Positions 51,847 to 61,148 of a stretch of DNA of 64,000 bases are shown here, in pieces (positions within the stretch are counted from its first letter, which is position 1; each line of letters begins with the position of its first letter). This DNA is from Microscillaceae bacterium. GTDB taxonomy: Bacteria; Bacteroidota; Bacteroidia; Cytophagales; Microscillaceae. The stretch is from NCBI GenBank assembly GCA_025054775.1, contig JANWZA010000047.1, positions 62,001 through 126,000 of the forward strand. The letters are read 5' to 3'. The translations under genes and the position numbers were made by a program. The notes below the pieces were generated by a model. That model was not told the origin of the DNA. It searched no databases and saw only the letters and a program-made list of their open reading frames with translations.

Positions 51847-53220
51847 TTATCGCACATTTTTGTTTCTTAATCCGCTTTTCAGGCTACGAAGTTCGGCTTC
51901 TAAATCTGCTAAAATAGTTTTTTTCACTTGTATCTTGCGTTTTTGTACTTGTAGGTTATTTTGCATATTCCGTATTTGCATCATTTTCTCTTTTTCTATT
52001 TTTGCTTTCTTTTTATTATTCGGATTACCGCTAGCATTTGTCTTAGCACTTGCTAAGGTTTTTTGTATATTAGTTTCTGCTAGTTGATACTCCCGCTCAT
52101 CTCTGCGGATAAGCTCTCGCATGAAACTGGTTTTAATGCGCAATTTATCCTCACGTGGTTTTAATTCTATATTAGGATATTTGCGTTTTACTACCCGAAG
52201 CAGGTAATTATATTCAAAGATCTTATCGCAGGCATTACGAAAACGGTTGTAGATATCCTCGTCTAAACATTTGAAGGTGTTGGAAAGTTTTTTCCAATCC
52301 ATGAGCAAGGTTTTGGCAATTTCTGCTGTTCCTTCTTTGTCTGAATTGACTAATTTCTCTGCTTCATAGCATAGGCGTTTTTGTTCGGTATTACGTATGC
52401 CGAGGGCATCCAGTTCGGCATATTTTTCTTTATAGGGTTTGTAATTTTTGTATCGTTGAAAAAAGTAGTCATTGATATTTTTGAAGCGTTCCCATAATTT
52501 GGTGGCTTTTTTATGTGGAATTTTACCTGCTGTTTTCCAGTTCTTTTGTAGTTCTCTAAATTCTTCGAATGCTTTTTCAAAGTCGTCAGAGTCTTTAAGT
52601 TGCTCGGCTTTTTCTATAATGAGTCTGTAATTTCGCAAATTTTCTTTAATTGCTTTGGCTCTTGCTTTGTAGAATTGCTTTTTGAGTTCAAAGAATTTTT
52701 TTATCCCTTCATTAAAGCTACGTTCTAGTTCTTCTTCGTATTCGGCAGGTGCGGAACCTGTTTTTATCCATTTCATTTTCAGTTCGCGCACTTCGTTAGT
52801 AACATCCTTAAATTCAGGAGCTTGTATAATTGCTGTTATTTCAGATAGAAGAGCTCTTTTGATTTCTAAATTTTTAATTCTATTGGCTGCAATCAGGTTG
52901 CGTAGTAAGGCTTCTAGCTTGTCAAGTTTATCAAACAGGGCAACGAAATCACCTAAGCCGTCAAATTCGCTTAGGTATTTTCTCATGTGAATTAGTTTCA
53001 TGAGATAAGAGCCTTTGTTTTGGGCTTCTGAGATCAACCTTTCTAATTCATTAACTTTATTTTGAGCAATTTCAAACCTTCGTTCAAAATATTTGATTGA
53101 AGCCTCAGGAGACTCTTTTACAACGCCAATCTGTCTATCAGGAAAATTTAAGTATCCTTTTAGAAAGACCTTATCATCTTGAATATAACCATACTCATGA
53201 TGGATAGTGGGGTTTTCCAT
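51847..53220 (-). CDS. DUF349-containing coiled-coil protein
   Basis: A 457-residue, mainly helical protein. DUF349 repeats appear as ELKMKWIKTGSAPAEYEEELERSFNEGIKKFFELKKQF and FRELQKNWKTAGKIPHKKATKLWERFKNINDYFFQRYKNY in essence, each W-K-x-x-G spaced motif followed by R/F-rich helix. About four such units span residues 60-345; a Lys-rich coiled coil closes the protein. DUF349 proteins in Bacteroidota are cytoplasmic with unestablished roles. No signal peptide or membrane helix. It follows tig on the same strand after a terminator. Confidence 0.9.
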   Translation of the reverse strand: MENPTIHHEYGYIQDDKVFLKGYLNFPDRQIGVVKESPEASIKYFERRFEIAQNKVNELERLISEAQNKGSYLMKLIHMRKYLSEFDGLGDFVALFDKLDKLEALLRNLIAANRIKNLEIKRALLSEITAIIQAPEFKDVTNEVRELKMKWIKTGSAPAEYEEELERSFNEGIKKFFELKKQFYKARAKAIKENLRNYRLIIEKAEQLKDSDDFEKAFEEFRELQKNWKTAGKIPHKKATKLWERFKNINDYFFQRYKNYKPYKEKYAELDALGIRNTEQKRLCYEAEKLVNSDKEGTAEIAKTLLMDWKKLSNTFKCLDEDIYNRFRNACDKIFEYNYLLRVVKRKYPNIELKPREDKLRIKTSFMRELIRRDEREYQLAETNIQKTLASAKTNASGNPNNKKKAKIEKEKMMQIRNMQNNLQVQKRKIQVKKTILADLEAELRSLKSGLRNKNVR

Positions 53221-53365
53221 TGTATTTTATATATTTTTAGTTGTAAAGATTAGGTGTTCTGTTTATATTGTTCTAATTTTGCAATTTTACAAAAAAAAAC
53301 ATTTTTTTCAAAAAAATACTTGGGTATTCTGTAAAATCTCATTCATATTTTATACCAAAAAAAGC

Positions 53366-53409
53366 AAACTGCCTAAAAAACAGAGGATATGCGTTTTTTT
53401 AGGCAGTTT
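53366..53409 (-). terminator. Terminator of the trigger factor gene
   Basis: AAACTGCCTAAAAAA pairs perfectly with TTTTTTAGGCAGTTT; the minus-strand hairpin is followed by GCTTTTTTTGG. It lies 25 bases after the tig stop. A-tract and T-tract symmetry means it could act in both directions. Confidence 0.88.
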
Positions 53410-53433
53410 TGAGGTATCGTTTGTGAAAAAATA

Positions 53434-55038
53434 CTATTTACCTGCGAGTTTTACCTCTTCAGTAAGAGACTGCTTACTTTGAGTTTCTGTTTCAGTTTCT
53501 TCTTTTTCAGCGAGGTTTACCTCTGGTTGGAGTTGTCGTTTTTTTATTATTTCGTTGTATTCAGCGGCAGTAATAGGCACAGGCACTATTGTAATCTTAT
53601 GTTCAATAATATAATTCAATAGCTTTTCTTCTGCTAATGTTGAATAAGCATCTTCTTTCATTTTTTCGTAGTGGGGATTATTTTTAGGATTGTGAATAAT
53701 CTCCCTCACTTGCTCACTAATTATTTCTTGAATAGCTTTTGCGGAATTGTTTTCACTTAAGTAGAGGCTGTATAGGTTATACAAATCTTTATAAAGTTTT
53801 AACACTATCTCCTCGTTAGATATTGGAGGAAGGTTGAATTTTCGTTCTAAATGCCTACGAATAAACTGCCACTTATAGCTTTTTATTGACTTTTCAAGTT
53901 CGTTAGCTATGCTATTTCTATCTATCGAAGTACTTTGATTCGAGTTTATTTCAACAAGAAAGTCTATTAGAAAGTCTTTTGAAAACTCTACTTGTGTATT
54001 TTCAATCAAATATTTTTTGATTTCAAGTCCTAAAAATTTTTTGGCAGCTTCTTTATTGGCTTCTGTACTTTTTTGTATGGCAAATTCTCGGAGTTGTTCT
54101 TCATTTTCAATGGGCTTTTCTACGCGGATGTTGTTGCTTTCTATGACTTTGTGAAAAAACTCAGGGGTTTTTTCAGGTAACTGCAAACGAATTATTTTTT
54201 TTACCTTTAGTTGATATTGTCCTTGCAAGGTTTGTATTTGCTCTTCGGTAAAGCCTAGTAAGTATTTAAGGTATTGATTTTCTTGGAACAGTTGTTGAAT
54301 ATCAAAATAGATTGTGCTTTGATTATCTTTTCCTTCAAAAAGAGTGAGAATGTTTTGGCTAATTTTTTCAGTAGGGATTGCCACAAACAACTCTGCCCTA
54401 TCTTGAGCATTGTCTTCTTGCTCGCTTTCGGTTTTTGCTTGGTTTTCGTTTTTTTCTTGTTTTTTCGCTTCTTGCCAATATTTTTCAAACTTGGCTTTCT
54501 CCTCTTCTTCTACAGGGCTAAGAAAGCCTAGCACCATATCTCCTTTGGTAATTACTTCTACTTCAACATCTTTTTTTTGTGTTTCGTAAAATGTATCAAG
54601 AATTTTATCTACATCTTTATCAGAAAGGACAATATCATATAAATTGTTAGGGAGTTGTGTGAAGTTAATTTCCCCTATATTTACAAGTCCTACCTTAAAC
54701 CAAAATTCGCGGTCTGCCTCACTCTTAAAAGAGCTTTTCTTTTCATATTCAGTAGCTCTAATAGGAAAGCCCACGGTTTCCCATTTTTGCTCTTCAAGGA
54801 ATTTGGTTACTGCTTGCGAAGCTATTTTGGCTGTCTCTTCTTCTATGATGTATTTCCCATAGATTTTCTTTATTAGTTGTGCAGGGGCGTGTCCTGGTCT
54901 AAAGCCTTTAATTTGGGCTTGCCGAGCGTATTTTTTGAGGGTTTGGTTTACAGCCTCTTGGCTATCTGCCTCTTCTACTACTACACGTATTACACTAACA
55001 AGCTCGTCTTGGTCGTGGCTAAAGTATTCCGTAATCAA
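53434..55038 (-). CDS. tig: Trigger factor (ribosome-associated chaperone), extended form
   Basis: A ribosome-bound folding chaperone. The ribosome-binding domain is visible (about residues 1-125, with QAQIKGFRPGHAPAQLIKKIYGKYI containing the G-F-R-x-G-x-x-P signature). A central region takes the place of the prolyl-isomerase domain, and a helical C-terminal chaperone domain (about 290-500) follows. At 534 residues it is about 80-100 longer than typical Bacteroidota trigger factors. The excess is a Glu/Lys/Gln-rich insertion (about 178-215) plus an acidic tail. Whether the isomerase domain is active cannot be judged. tRNA-Leu lies just upstream on the same strand. Confidence 0.92.
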   Translation of the reverse strand: MITEYFSHDQDELVSVIRVVVEEADSQEAVNQTLKKYARQAQIKGFRPGHAPAQLIKKIYGKYIIEEETAKIASQAVTKFLEEQKWETVGFPIRATEYEKKSSFKSEADREFWFKVGLVNIGEINFTQLPNNLYDIVLSDKDVDKILDTFYETQKKDVEVEVITKGDMVLGFLSPVEEEEKAKFEKYWQEAKKQEKNENQAKTESEQEDNAQDRAELFVAIPTEKISQNILTLFEGKDNQSTIYFDIQQLFQENQYLKYLLGFTEEQIQTLQGQYQLKVKKIIRLQLPEKTPEFFHKVIESNNIRVEKPIENEEQLREFAIQKSTEANKEAAKKFLGLEIKKYLIENTQVEFSKDFLIDFLVEINSNQSTSIDRNSIANELEKSIKSYKWQFIRRHLERKFNLPPISNEEIVLKLYKDLYNLYSLYLSENNSAKAIQEIISEQVREIIHNPKNNPHYEKMKEDAYSTLAEEKLLNYIIEHKITIVPVPITAAEYNEIIKKRQLQPEVNLAEKEETETETQSKQSLTEEVKLAGK

Positions 55039-55114
55039 TGTTTTGAATGATTTAGGTGGTTATTTATTGATTATCAATTAGGTGATGTAAGTATCTGGAT
55101 ATCAATGCAATAAA

Positions 55115-55142
55115 CCCTCAACTTGAAGAAAATAGCTGAGGG
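55115..55142 (-). terminator. Possible terminator of the tRNA gene
   Basis: Minus-strand CCCTCA...TGAGGG is a six-pair stem followed by TTTATT, 19 bases beyond the 3' end of the tRNA. The stem is short, so confidence is modest. Confidence 0.45.
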
Positions 55143-55160
55143 CTCGCTTATATCATGGAG

Positions 55161-55242
55161 TGCGGATGGAGGGACTCGAACCCCCACGCCTTGCGGCGCC
55201 AGATCCTAAGTCTGGTGCGGCTACCAATTACGCCACATCCGC
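55161..55242 (-). tRNA. tRNA-Leu (UAG)
   Basis: The minus strand folds as a class II tRNA of 82 bases. The acceptor stem GCGGATG pairs with CATCCGC, with discriminator A. The D-arm contains TAATTGGTAGCC. The anticodon stem CCAGA/TCTGG encloses loop CTTAGGA, giving anticodon TAG, and a long variable arm CGCCGCAAGGCG and T-loop GTTCGAGTC follow. It reads the CUA/CUG family of Leu codons. No CCA is encoded. It stands alone. Confidence 0.97.
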
Positions 55243-55351
55243 TGTAGTTTAATAAGAACTTGGCTTACAAAAGTACAACTTTTTTTTTAGTTATGAAAAA
55301 AGTAAGCAAAACGTTTTTATTTTTTTTCAAAAAAAACTGAAAATCACGATT

Positions 55352-56467
55352 TTATTTTTTTTCAGATAGAAATATGATGAGCTTATTGCGGTTATCAGAA
55401 TACACTAAACTGTTAGCAAGCATAAAGTAATTTTTTTTCTCTATACAAAAATCATAGCCTGCTTTGGCTACTTCTAATCGGTTGTCGTCAAAAGAGAGAA
55501 TTTTCATAAATTCTGCTATTTGGGCTATTGTAAAACATTTGTACGTAGAAAATAGCTGTTTCATCATGTTCACGCGCGTGTTCTCAAAACTTTGTTCATT
55601 AAGTGTACTTATCATTTGAGCAAAGTCAGAGGCACTAACACTACAATTTAATGGATGGTTGTTAGGATTAAGATTGTAGAGGTTTTGTTGTTGGCGAATA
55701 AAATTTTGTAAATCTTGCTGATGAATTGTATTAGAAAATACTTGTACGGCTTGATTGTAATTGTCTATATCAAAACAGCGAACGTAGGCTTGTTTGAGCA
55801 AATTTAAGCGATTTATCTCCAAGTCTAACAGAGTAGCTAAACGCATAAGTTGAGAGACTGCCCAGCAATACTGATTCAAGGAGCGGTTAATTGCTGTAAT
55901 GCGAGCATTGTCTCCATTAAGGGTAGCGATAGGCTGGGCGAGTAGCATAAATTCACTTTCTGAGAGGGGGGTAGAGCAGTTTCGGTTACCGCTATAGCTA
56001 AAATAATTTGGATAATTAAGAGCAGGGAAGTTGAGTGTAGGAACAGGTGAGTTAGGAGTAGTAGGGGTAGGTAGGGGAGAAACTGCACTACCACGTTGCA
56101 TTTGTACGTAGTCATGTAATATGAAGACATTTGAAAAATACAAAAAACTATTATATACTTCATAGAAATTCTGTTTATCAAAAACAGTATGATAGGCTTC
56201 TTTGGCAAAGTCTAATCTTGATAAATCGTCTTGAAAAAGTAGGGCAATTTCTTTTACTTGGTTGGCGGTAAGGCAATTGGTACGTACTAATTGTTTAGCA
56301 AGACGTAATTGCTGTATGGCATTAGGTTGATTAGCAATTTCGCGCCTTTTTTGCTCAAAGGCAAAATGATTTAAGGGCATATTGCAAGGAGAAGATACTT
56401 GAGCCAAAAGTGAATATTGGTAATATAAAGTGAGCAATAAAATAATACGAACAAATTTTCTTGGCAT
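55352..56467 (-). CDS. Exported protein with three DUF4476 repeats
   Basis: A 371-residue protein with a signal peptide (about 1-23, ending LLAQVSS) and three helical repeats of the DUF4476 type, at about residues 28-118, 157-255 and 275-362. Each has a Cys-Pro/Ser start, 'F......I', an 'R-L/I-x-x-x-K-Q' helix, 'QV/I-x-x-I/L' and 'A-K-x-A-Y' near its end (for example TANQVKEIALLFQDD and FAKEAYHTVFDK). A Pro/Thr/Ser-rich linker separates the first two. Most family members have one copy. The role is unknown; protein interaction at the cell surface or periplasm is an inference. Confidence 0.88.
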   Translation of the reverse strand: MPRKFVRIILLLTLYYQYSLLAQVSSPCNMPLNHFAFEQKRREIANQPNAIQQLRLAKQLVRTNCLTANQVKEIALLFQDDLSRLDFAKEAYHTVFDKQNFYEVYNSFLYFSNVFILHDYVQMQRGSAVSPLPTPTTPNSPVPTLNFPALNYPNYFSYSGNRNCSTPLSESEFMLLAQPIATLNGDNARITAINRSLNQYCWAVSQLMRLATLLDLEINRLNLLKQAYVRCFDIDNYNQAVQVFSNTIHQQDLQNFIRQQQNLYNLNPNNHPLNCSVSASDFAQMISTLNEQSFENTRVNMMKQLFSTYKCFTIAQIAEFMKILSFDDNRLEVAKAGYDFCIEKKNYFMLANSLVYSDNRNKLIIFLSEKK

Positions 56468-56840
56468 AATATCTACGAAGAGTGTTTACGACGAACTTAT
56501 CTAATATTTATTATGGATTTGCCTAAAATATTGTATAGCAAAGGGTTAGGGGGTACTCAAAAAAGAGCACTTTTGCCCTGGAAATAAAAAAGTTTCTAAA
56601 AAATGAGTACCTAAGCAAAGATACGATAAAAAAATTATTCTACCTCATCTTTCCCTTAGAAAAAGAGAGGATAAAAAAAGTCTTGGTGAGCTAAGGCTCA
56701 TAAAAGTTTCTTGCAAGAGGTGAAGGGTAGGTATCTTGAAAAGGAGTTTGCAAAGCTATGAAGGGCAATTCTTATGAGGTTTTTGATTATTGGGCTTGTT
56801 CTAATAAGAATACAATTTTGCAAGTATATAACAAGAAAGC
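56468..56840. other. Intergenic region with one putative -7 box
   Basis: About 370 bases between the DUF4476 gene start and the OmpA terminator. Minus-strand TATCTTTG at 56616-56623 fits TAnnTTTG but is about 150 bases from the ATG. No coded frame or repeat copy was seen. Confidence 0.35.
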
Positions 56841-56870
56841 ACCTGCAAAGTTTCTCTAAACTTTACAGGT
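56841..56870 (-). terminator. Hairpin after the OmpA-family gene, probable terminator
   Basis: ACCTGCAAAGTTT and AAACTTTACAGGT form a 13-pair stem with one mismatch and loop CTCT, starting 24 bases after the stop on the minus strand. The following sequence (GCTTTCTTGTT) is moderately T-rich. The stem core resembles the hairpin at 13109. Confidence 0.65.
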
Positions 56871-56893
56871 ACTTTCTTTATAGTTTTCTGTTA

Positions 56894-58324
56894 CTACTCA
56901 TCGACGTGAATTTCTACACGTCTGTTAGCGGCACGCCCTGCAGGAGTAGCATTGGTTTCAATAGGTCTATCTTGTCCAAAACCTTGAGCAGAAATACGTG
57001 AAGCATCAATACCTTTATCAACAAAATACTTTTTCACTGCATTGGCTCTGCGCTGTGAAAGGTCTTTATTAAAAGTAGGATTGCCTTGGTTGTCAGTATG
57101 TCCTTCTATTCTAAATTTAGCAAGGGGATACTCTTTCATTAAAGCTACAATAGCATCTAATTCAGGATAAGAGGCTCTTGTAATAACATCACTATTAGTT
57201 TCAAAGTTGATTTGCTTAGCACTCATAGCTAATTTTTTCTCCACTTCTTGTATTTTTTCTTTTTCTATGGCAGGACAACCATCGTTAGCAACTATACCTT
57301 TCACGTTAGGACACTTATCACGATTATCAGGTACGCTGTCGCCATCGCTATCAGGGCAACCTTTGAATTGAGCCAATCCTGCTTGGTTAGGGCAATCGTC
57401 TTGGTTATCAGCAATGCCGTCGCCGTCGCTATCAGGACAGCCTTGCAAAGCAAGCAAACCTTTTACGGTAGGACATTTATCGTCTTTGTCAGCAATTCCG
57501 TCTCCGTCAGCATCGGGGCACCCTTTGGTTTCAGCAAGTCCTGGTTCGCTAGGGCAGACATCTTCTTTGTCAATAATATTATCGCCGTCAGTGTCAGGGC
57601 AACCATCAAATTTGGGTAGCCCTGCCTCGTTAGGGCATTTATCTTCCGAGTCCTTGATTCCGTCGGCGTCGGAGTCAGGGCAACCTTTGAAGGCTTCTAT
57701 GCCTTTCACATCAGGGCATTCGTCTTCGTCATCAGCAATACCATCTCCATCGGAGTCTTTACCTAAACCTAATCTAAATTTTAGTCCTATACCGTGGTGC
57801 AAATATTTAGGATAGGCCTTATAAGTAGGTATAGCATTGTAGGAAGTTTGTAGGTTAATTCCAATATTTCTATCTATCCAGTAAGTAAGTCCTGCTCCTA
57901 TATTCCAGTTGAAAGGATCTTTGTCTTCAATTCTATTCCAACCTGCTCCTGCATAGATGTAGGGTTCAATCTTGAAATCTTCTTTCAAAATATAGCCATT
58001 AGCAAAAGAGTATTGTACCCCTAGATTGAGGTCAAATAATCCGAAAGTGCTTTGGTTAAAAAAATCTCTCGGGTAGTCCAAAGTGGATAAAGCTACTGCT
58101 CCGAAAGCATTCACTCCAGAGGTAATATAACGTGTAGCGAATGCTTGGGCGCCTCGGTTCCAGTTCTTTGTTTGAAAGGCTTGTTGTCCATTTACACCTG
58201 CAAAATCTATTAGGGAATAGTTGAAGCTAAATGCCCAAGGGGAGTATTGGTTTTGTGCTTGTATATTAAAAAACAAGCATATTCCTAACAAAGTGAAAAG
58301 TTGTTTAAGTTTTTTCATACTCAC
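56894..58324 (-). CDS. OmpA-family protein with thrombospondin type-3 repeats
   Basis: An outer-membrane anchor of 476 residues that ties the membrane to peptidoglycan. Signal peptide (MKKLKQLFTLLGICLFFNIQAQ, if Met3 at 58318 is used), then an eight-strand-like barrel (about 25-190). Six acidic calcium-binding type-3 repeats follow (about 193-340, DSDGDGIADDEDECPDVKG and variants, each with paired Cys). The C-terminal OmpA domain (about 362-476) has FETNSDVI, RIEGHTDNQG and DLSQRRANAVKKYFVD, which hold the diaminopimelate-binding Asp and Arg. It has its own promoter and terminator, as expected for a highly expressed porin-like protein. Confidence 0.95.
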   Translation of the reverse strand: MSMKKLKQLFTLLGICLFFNIQAQNQYSPWAFSFNYSLIDFAGVNGQQAFQTKNWNRGAQAFATRYITSGVNAFGAVALSTLDYPRDFFNQSTFGLFDLNLGVQYSFANGYILKEDFKIEPYIYAGAGWNRIEDKDPFNWNIGAGLTYWIDRNIGINLQTSYNAIPTYKAYPKYLHHGIGLKFRLGLGKDSDGDGIADDEDECPDVKGIEAFKGCPDSDADGIKDSEDKCPNEAGLPKFDGCPDTDGDNIIDKEDVCPSEPGLAETKGCPDADGDGIADKDDKCPTVKGLLALQGCPDSDGDGIADNQDDCPNQAGLAQFKGCPDSDGDSVPDNRDKCPNVKGIVANDGCPAIEKEKIQEVEKKLAMSAKQINFETNSDVITRASYPELDAIVALMKEYPLAKFRIEGHTDNQGNPTFNKDLSQRRANAVKKYFVDKGIDASRISAQGFGQDRPIETNATPAGRAANRRVEIHVDE

Positions 58325-58383
58325 GTAAGCGTTTAGTAAAATTAGTAAAAAAAAAATAGATAAAAAGAATAGTTAAATTTTTG

Positions 58384-58414
58384 CAAAAATATGTTTTTTC
58401 AAATTGACAACAAA
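58384..58414 (-). promoter_or_regulatory. Bacteroidota-type promoter of the OmpA-family gene
   Basis: Minus-strand TTTG (58411-58414), a 19-base spacer and TATTTTTG (58384-58391) fit the -33/-7 consensus, about 60 bases ahead of the start codon. The -33 element overlaps the end of the preceding terminator. Confidence 0.62.
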
Positions 58415-58451
58415 AAAAGCCCTCTTATTTTTTGTTACAAGGGCTTTTTTT
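58412..58451 (-). terminator. Terminator of the outer-membrane barrel gene
   Basis: AAAAAAAGCCCT pairs with AGGGCTTTTTTT around a 16-base loop; read on the minus strand the stem ends in a seven-T run. It starts 12 bases after the stop at 58463. Confidence 0.93.
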
Positions 58452-58462
58452 GTATTTTTTTT

Positions 58463-59290
58463 TTATTTTGAAGGTGCATCAGAGGCACTACCGCCACCAC
58501 TATTCCAGAACCGATAGCCGATAGTAATAAGAAAAGCACCGAAAAACCCTTTTACATCTTTATTCTTGGTAATACCACCTAAATTTACGGCGTATCGCAG
58601 GTCCAAATCAATATTAGTGTCGGGGAAGGTATAACCTACACCGAGGTCTGCTCCCCAAGTGAAGCGTTTTACCTCTAATATACCACCTTCTTTGGTCATG
58701 AGGTTAGCCTTACTTTGTGTAAGGGGTATGTTCCCACCTACGAAATTGACGGCAGAGTTGGCTTCAATATTTCCCTGTGTGAAGTTAGTGATTTCAGAAG
58801 CGACGGGAAAAATCAGTGAAGGACCTAAAAAAGCACGGTATTTGCTTGCAAAAGTACTTCCGAATATTATAGGCACACGGATAGCTTGATATGTCACTTC
58901 GGCACGGTTACTTAGGTTAGCAAATATGCTATTATCTTGAAAAGAAATAGGTAAGCCACTTCTAACCTCAACTAAGGCGTTTACATCGGTTCTTGAAGTT
59001 GATTTTTGTTTTAATAAAAAGTGGTTATATTCTGTTTCTATCATTACAAAAAAATTTTCTGTCAAGTTATACTTGGCATATATGCCTGCTACTCCTCCAA
59101 AACCCATACCTCCATTCTTATTTTTAATTTCAGGAATGACTGCTGTCGTACCTGCTACTGGTTGTGCTGGTGTGCTAAAATAGCCTGTGGTCCCAGTAAA
59201 ACCGCCTTTCACACCAACAGCGAGTTGAGCGAAGGCAAGAGGTTTCTGCAATAGGAAATATGAAAATGTTATTAAAAATATTTTTTTCAT
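58463..59290 (-). CDS. Outer-membrane beta-barrel protein (PorT-like family)
   Basis: A 275-residue protein: signal peptide (MKKIFLITFSYFLLQKPLAFAQ) then alternating aromatic/polar strands typical of an 8- to 10-strand outer-membrane barrel, beginning LAVGVKGGFTGTTGYF and ending FFGAFLITIGYRFWNSGGG. Strand phrases such as GFGGVAGIYAKYNLTENFFVMIETEYNHF in essence match the Bacteroidota PorT/OMP_b-brl_2 group. Function unknown; the PorT similarity is structural, not proof of a secretion role. It lies upstream of the OmpA-family gene on the same strand, separated by a terminator. Confidence 0.85.
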   Translation of the reverse strand: MKKIFLITFSYFLLQKPLAFAQLAVGVKGGFTGTTGYFSTPAQPVAGTTAVIPEIKNKNGGMGFGGVAGIYAKYNLTENFFVMIETEYNHFLLKQKSTSRTDVNALVEVRSGLPISFQDNSIFANLSNRAEVTYQAIRVPIIFGSTFASKYRAFLGPSLIFPVASEITNFTQGNIEANSAVNFVGGNIPLTQSKANLMTKEGGILEVKRFTWGADLGVGYTFPDTNIDLDLRYAVNLGGITKNKDVKGFFGAFLITIGYRFWNSGGGSASDAPSK

Positions 59291-59357
59291 TGTTTAAGTA
59301 AAGTTGGGAGTTTTTTAGTAAAAATAATACAAAAAAATAGAAAATATTGAAAATAAA

Positions 59358-60791
59358 TTAGGGATTAACCAAAGTTACACGTTTGAAACGACTTACATCT
59401 AATTTGGGTATGGTTGAGCCATAGTGCTTATTAATTCGCTCAATGATTTCATTTGCTATTACTGCATTAGCTGCTTGAGTGAGGTGAATTCCATCGAGGC
59501 TAAATACTCCCCCAGAAACGAAATCTAAACGGAAGGGGACACCGTTTACACGATAGCCATTAGCTTGATTATTGCGAATTAGATTCAAGGTTTCATTTAC
59601 ATCGTAGAAAGCCAAGCCCATTCTCTCGGCTTCTCTGCGAAGGATGGTATTATAGCGAACAATTTGACTATTCACTGCGGCTACTTCAGCGCGGTCTAAA
59701 ACGTGCTGTGTAGTAAGTGGGTTGTTAGGGTCCAAACCATAGGGAAAAGGTTGCCCTGCTCCGTAGGTTGTGCTACCTATACGTGCATATTCAGCAAGGC
59801 TCCCTAAAAAGTATAAATCTCCTGTATCGGCAGTGGCAGGAAAGCCTAAAAGATTGCAAGCGGGATTAGGTGCTAAAGGAAGTGCATTAGGAGAAGAGGC
59901 ACGTACTCCAGAGGCTGTTTGTATAAAAAGTTGTCTTACAGGAGCAGCACAGGGGTTTTGGGCTCTTAAGGCGGCGTTTACTTGGCTTAGGATAGTATTA
60001 ACAGACACGGTATTGAAAAAAGCTGCACTCGTTACAGAGGGAATACTTACGACAATTCCCTGCCTGCGTGCTTTACCTTCTGCATCGGGGTTGGCTAATA
60101 CATTCAAGAGAGCTTTGCAATTCGCCTCAAAGGTAGCATCGCTGGTCATAGGAACTAAACCTCCGCTAGTAGCGTACCCTAAGGCATCATTATTTCCTAT
60201 CCAGCAAGAAAAAAAGGTAGCGCCCTGTATGTTTTCTGCGACGTATTGTAAATATGTTTTCAAAGGTTGGTCGTCGGGAAGTAAGCGTTCGAAATAAGGA
60301 TTACCTAGTTGAGAACCATACCCTGGCTGTTGCACGTTCTCCATACGAATTCCAGGAACACCTAAATTCTGATTCGGTCCTGTAAATTTTGTAAAAAGTG
60401 GGGAATTCATAGAGTTTAGCCCACGAATTGCTTGTGGTGGAATAATTGCAGTACGAGGAGTAGGGCTTTGCGGCGTAGGCAAACCTGTAAGTACGAGGTA
60501 ACCCGTTCCGTTAGCCTGTGCTTCTGAAAAAAGAGGTTGAATAAAATCTCCTCCACCTACTAATTTGAATTGCTGTGCCAAGAGTGCAGGATAGGAGTTG
60601 AGTTGCCCTTCGCGGTACAAACCGTTATCAGCAAAGCCTGCAGTGAGCGAATTGCCTACTGCCACGTATTTTGTAAAATCTGCATTGCCTTTTGAAGGGG
60701 CAGGAGCACTCTCTTCTTTTTTGCAAGCTACCATCAAGGTAGATAGCCCAAGCAAAACAGTTAAGATAAAATGTAGTCGTTTATTTATCAT
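59358..60791 (-). CDS. SGNH/GDSL-family hydrolase, surface lipoprotein
   Basis: A 477-residue predicted esterase or lipase. A lipoprotein signal leads to Cys23 (LSTLMVACKK). The SGNH blocks are visible: block I YVAVGNSLTAGF with nucleophile Ser48, block III FFSCWIGNNDALGY (Gly-x-Asn-Asp), and block V SLDGIHLTQAANAVI (Asp-x-x-His). A large Pro/Gly/Asn-rich insert separates them. The family acts on ester substrates of lipids or carbohydrates; the substrate is not visible. No neighbour gene clarifies its role; the barrel gene is 67 bases downstream on the same strand, so cotranscription is possible. Confidence 0.9.
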   Translation of the reverse strand: MINKRLHFILTVLLGLSTLMVACKKEESAPAPSKGNADFTKYVAVGNSLTAGFADNGLYREGQLNSYPALLAQQFKLVGGGDFIQPLFSEAQANGTGYLVLTGLPTPQSPTPRTAIIPPQAIRGLNSMNSPLFTKFTGPNQNLGVPGIRMENVQQPGYGSQLGNPYFERLLPDDQPLKTYLQYVAENIQGATFFSCWIGNNDALGYATSGGLVPMTSDATFEANCKALLNVLANPDAEGKARRQGIVVSIPSVTSAAFFNTVSVNTILSQVNAALRAQNPCAAPVRQLFIQTASGVRASSPNALPLAPNPACNLLGFPATADTGDLYFLGSLAEYARIGSTTYGAGQPFPYGLDPNNPLTTQHVLDRAEVAAVNSQIVRYNTILRREAERMGLAFYDVNETLNLIRNNQANGYRVNGVPFRLDFVSGGVFSLDGIHLTQAANAVIANEIIERINKHYGSTIPKLDVSRFKRVTLVNP

Positions 60792-61148
60792 AGTTCGGAA
60801 TTGGATAATGTAAAAAAATAGGAATATTCAAATGAGTTTTTGTATTTTGGGTTGCAAGTTATGAAAAAAATCTAATAAATATTTTTTAGATTATTTTTTG
60901 TTAAAACATACAACTTGTAAGAATGAAAATTGTTTTTTCTTTGCCAAACAAAGAAGTGAAATACCAAGTTTTATCGATTTGTCTGTGGTTTTGAATTTGC
61001 TTCATTTTCATAGAAGTTGAATTTCTCAATGTTTTGAGAGCGGTTACAATTCTCAACTTCATATAAGGAATTAGAACTCTATTCAAATTAGAATAGGTAA
61101 GTTCTTGGATTAGTGCCGTAGATTCTCTCTTACGCAGTTGAGGATATC
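60792..61148. other. Intergenic region without convincing genes
   Basis: About 357 bases between the GDSL and helix-hairpin-helix genes, both minus strand. An 83-codon frame starting with TTG at 61152 and overlapping the preceding stop by four bases is open to 60901, but resembles no family known to me and is rich in basic residues. It is left uncalled. No terminator hairpin was clear. Confidence 0.4.
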
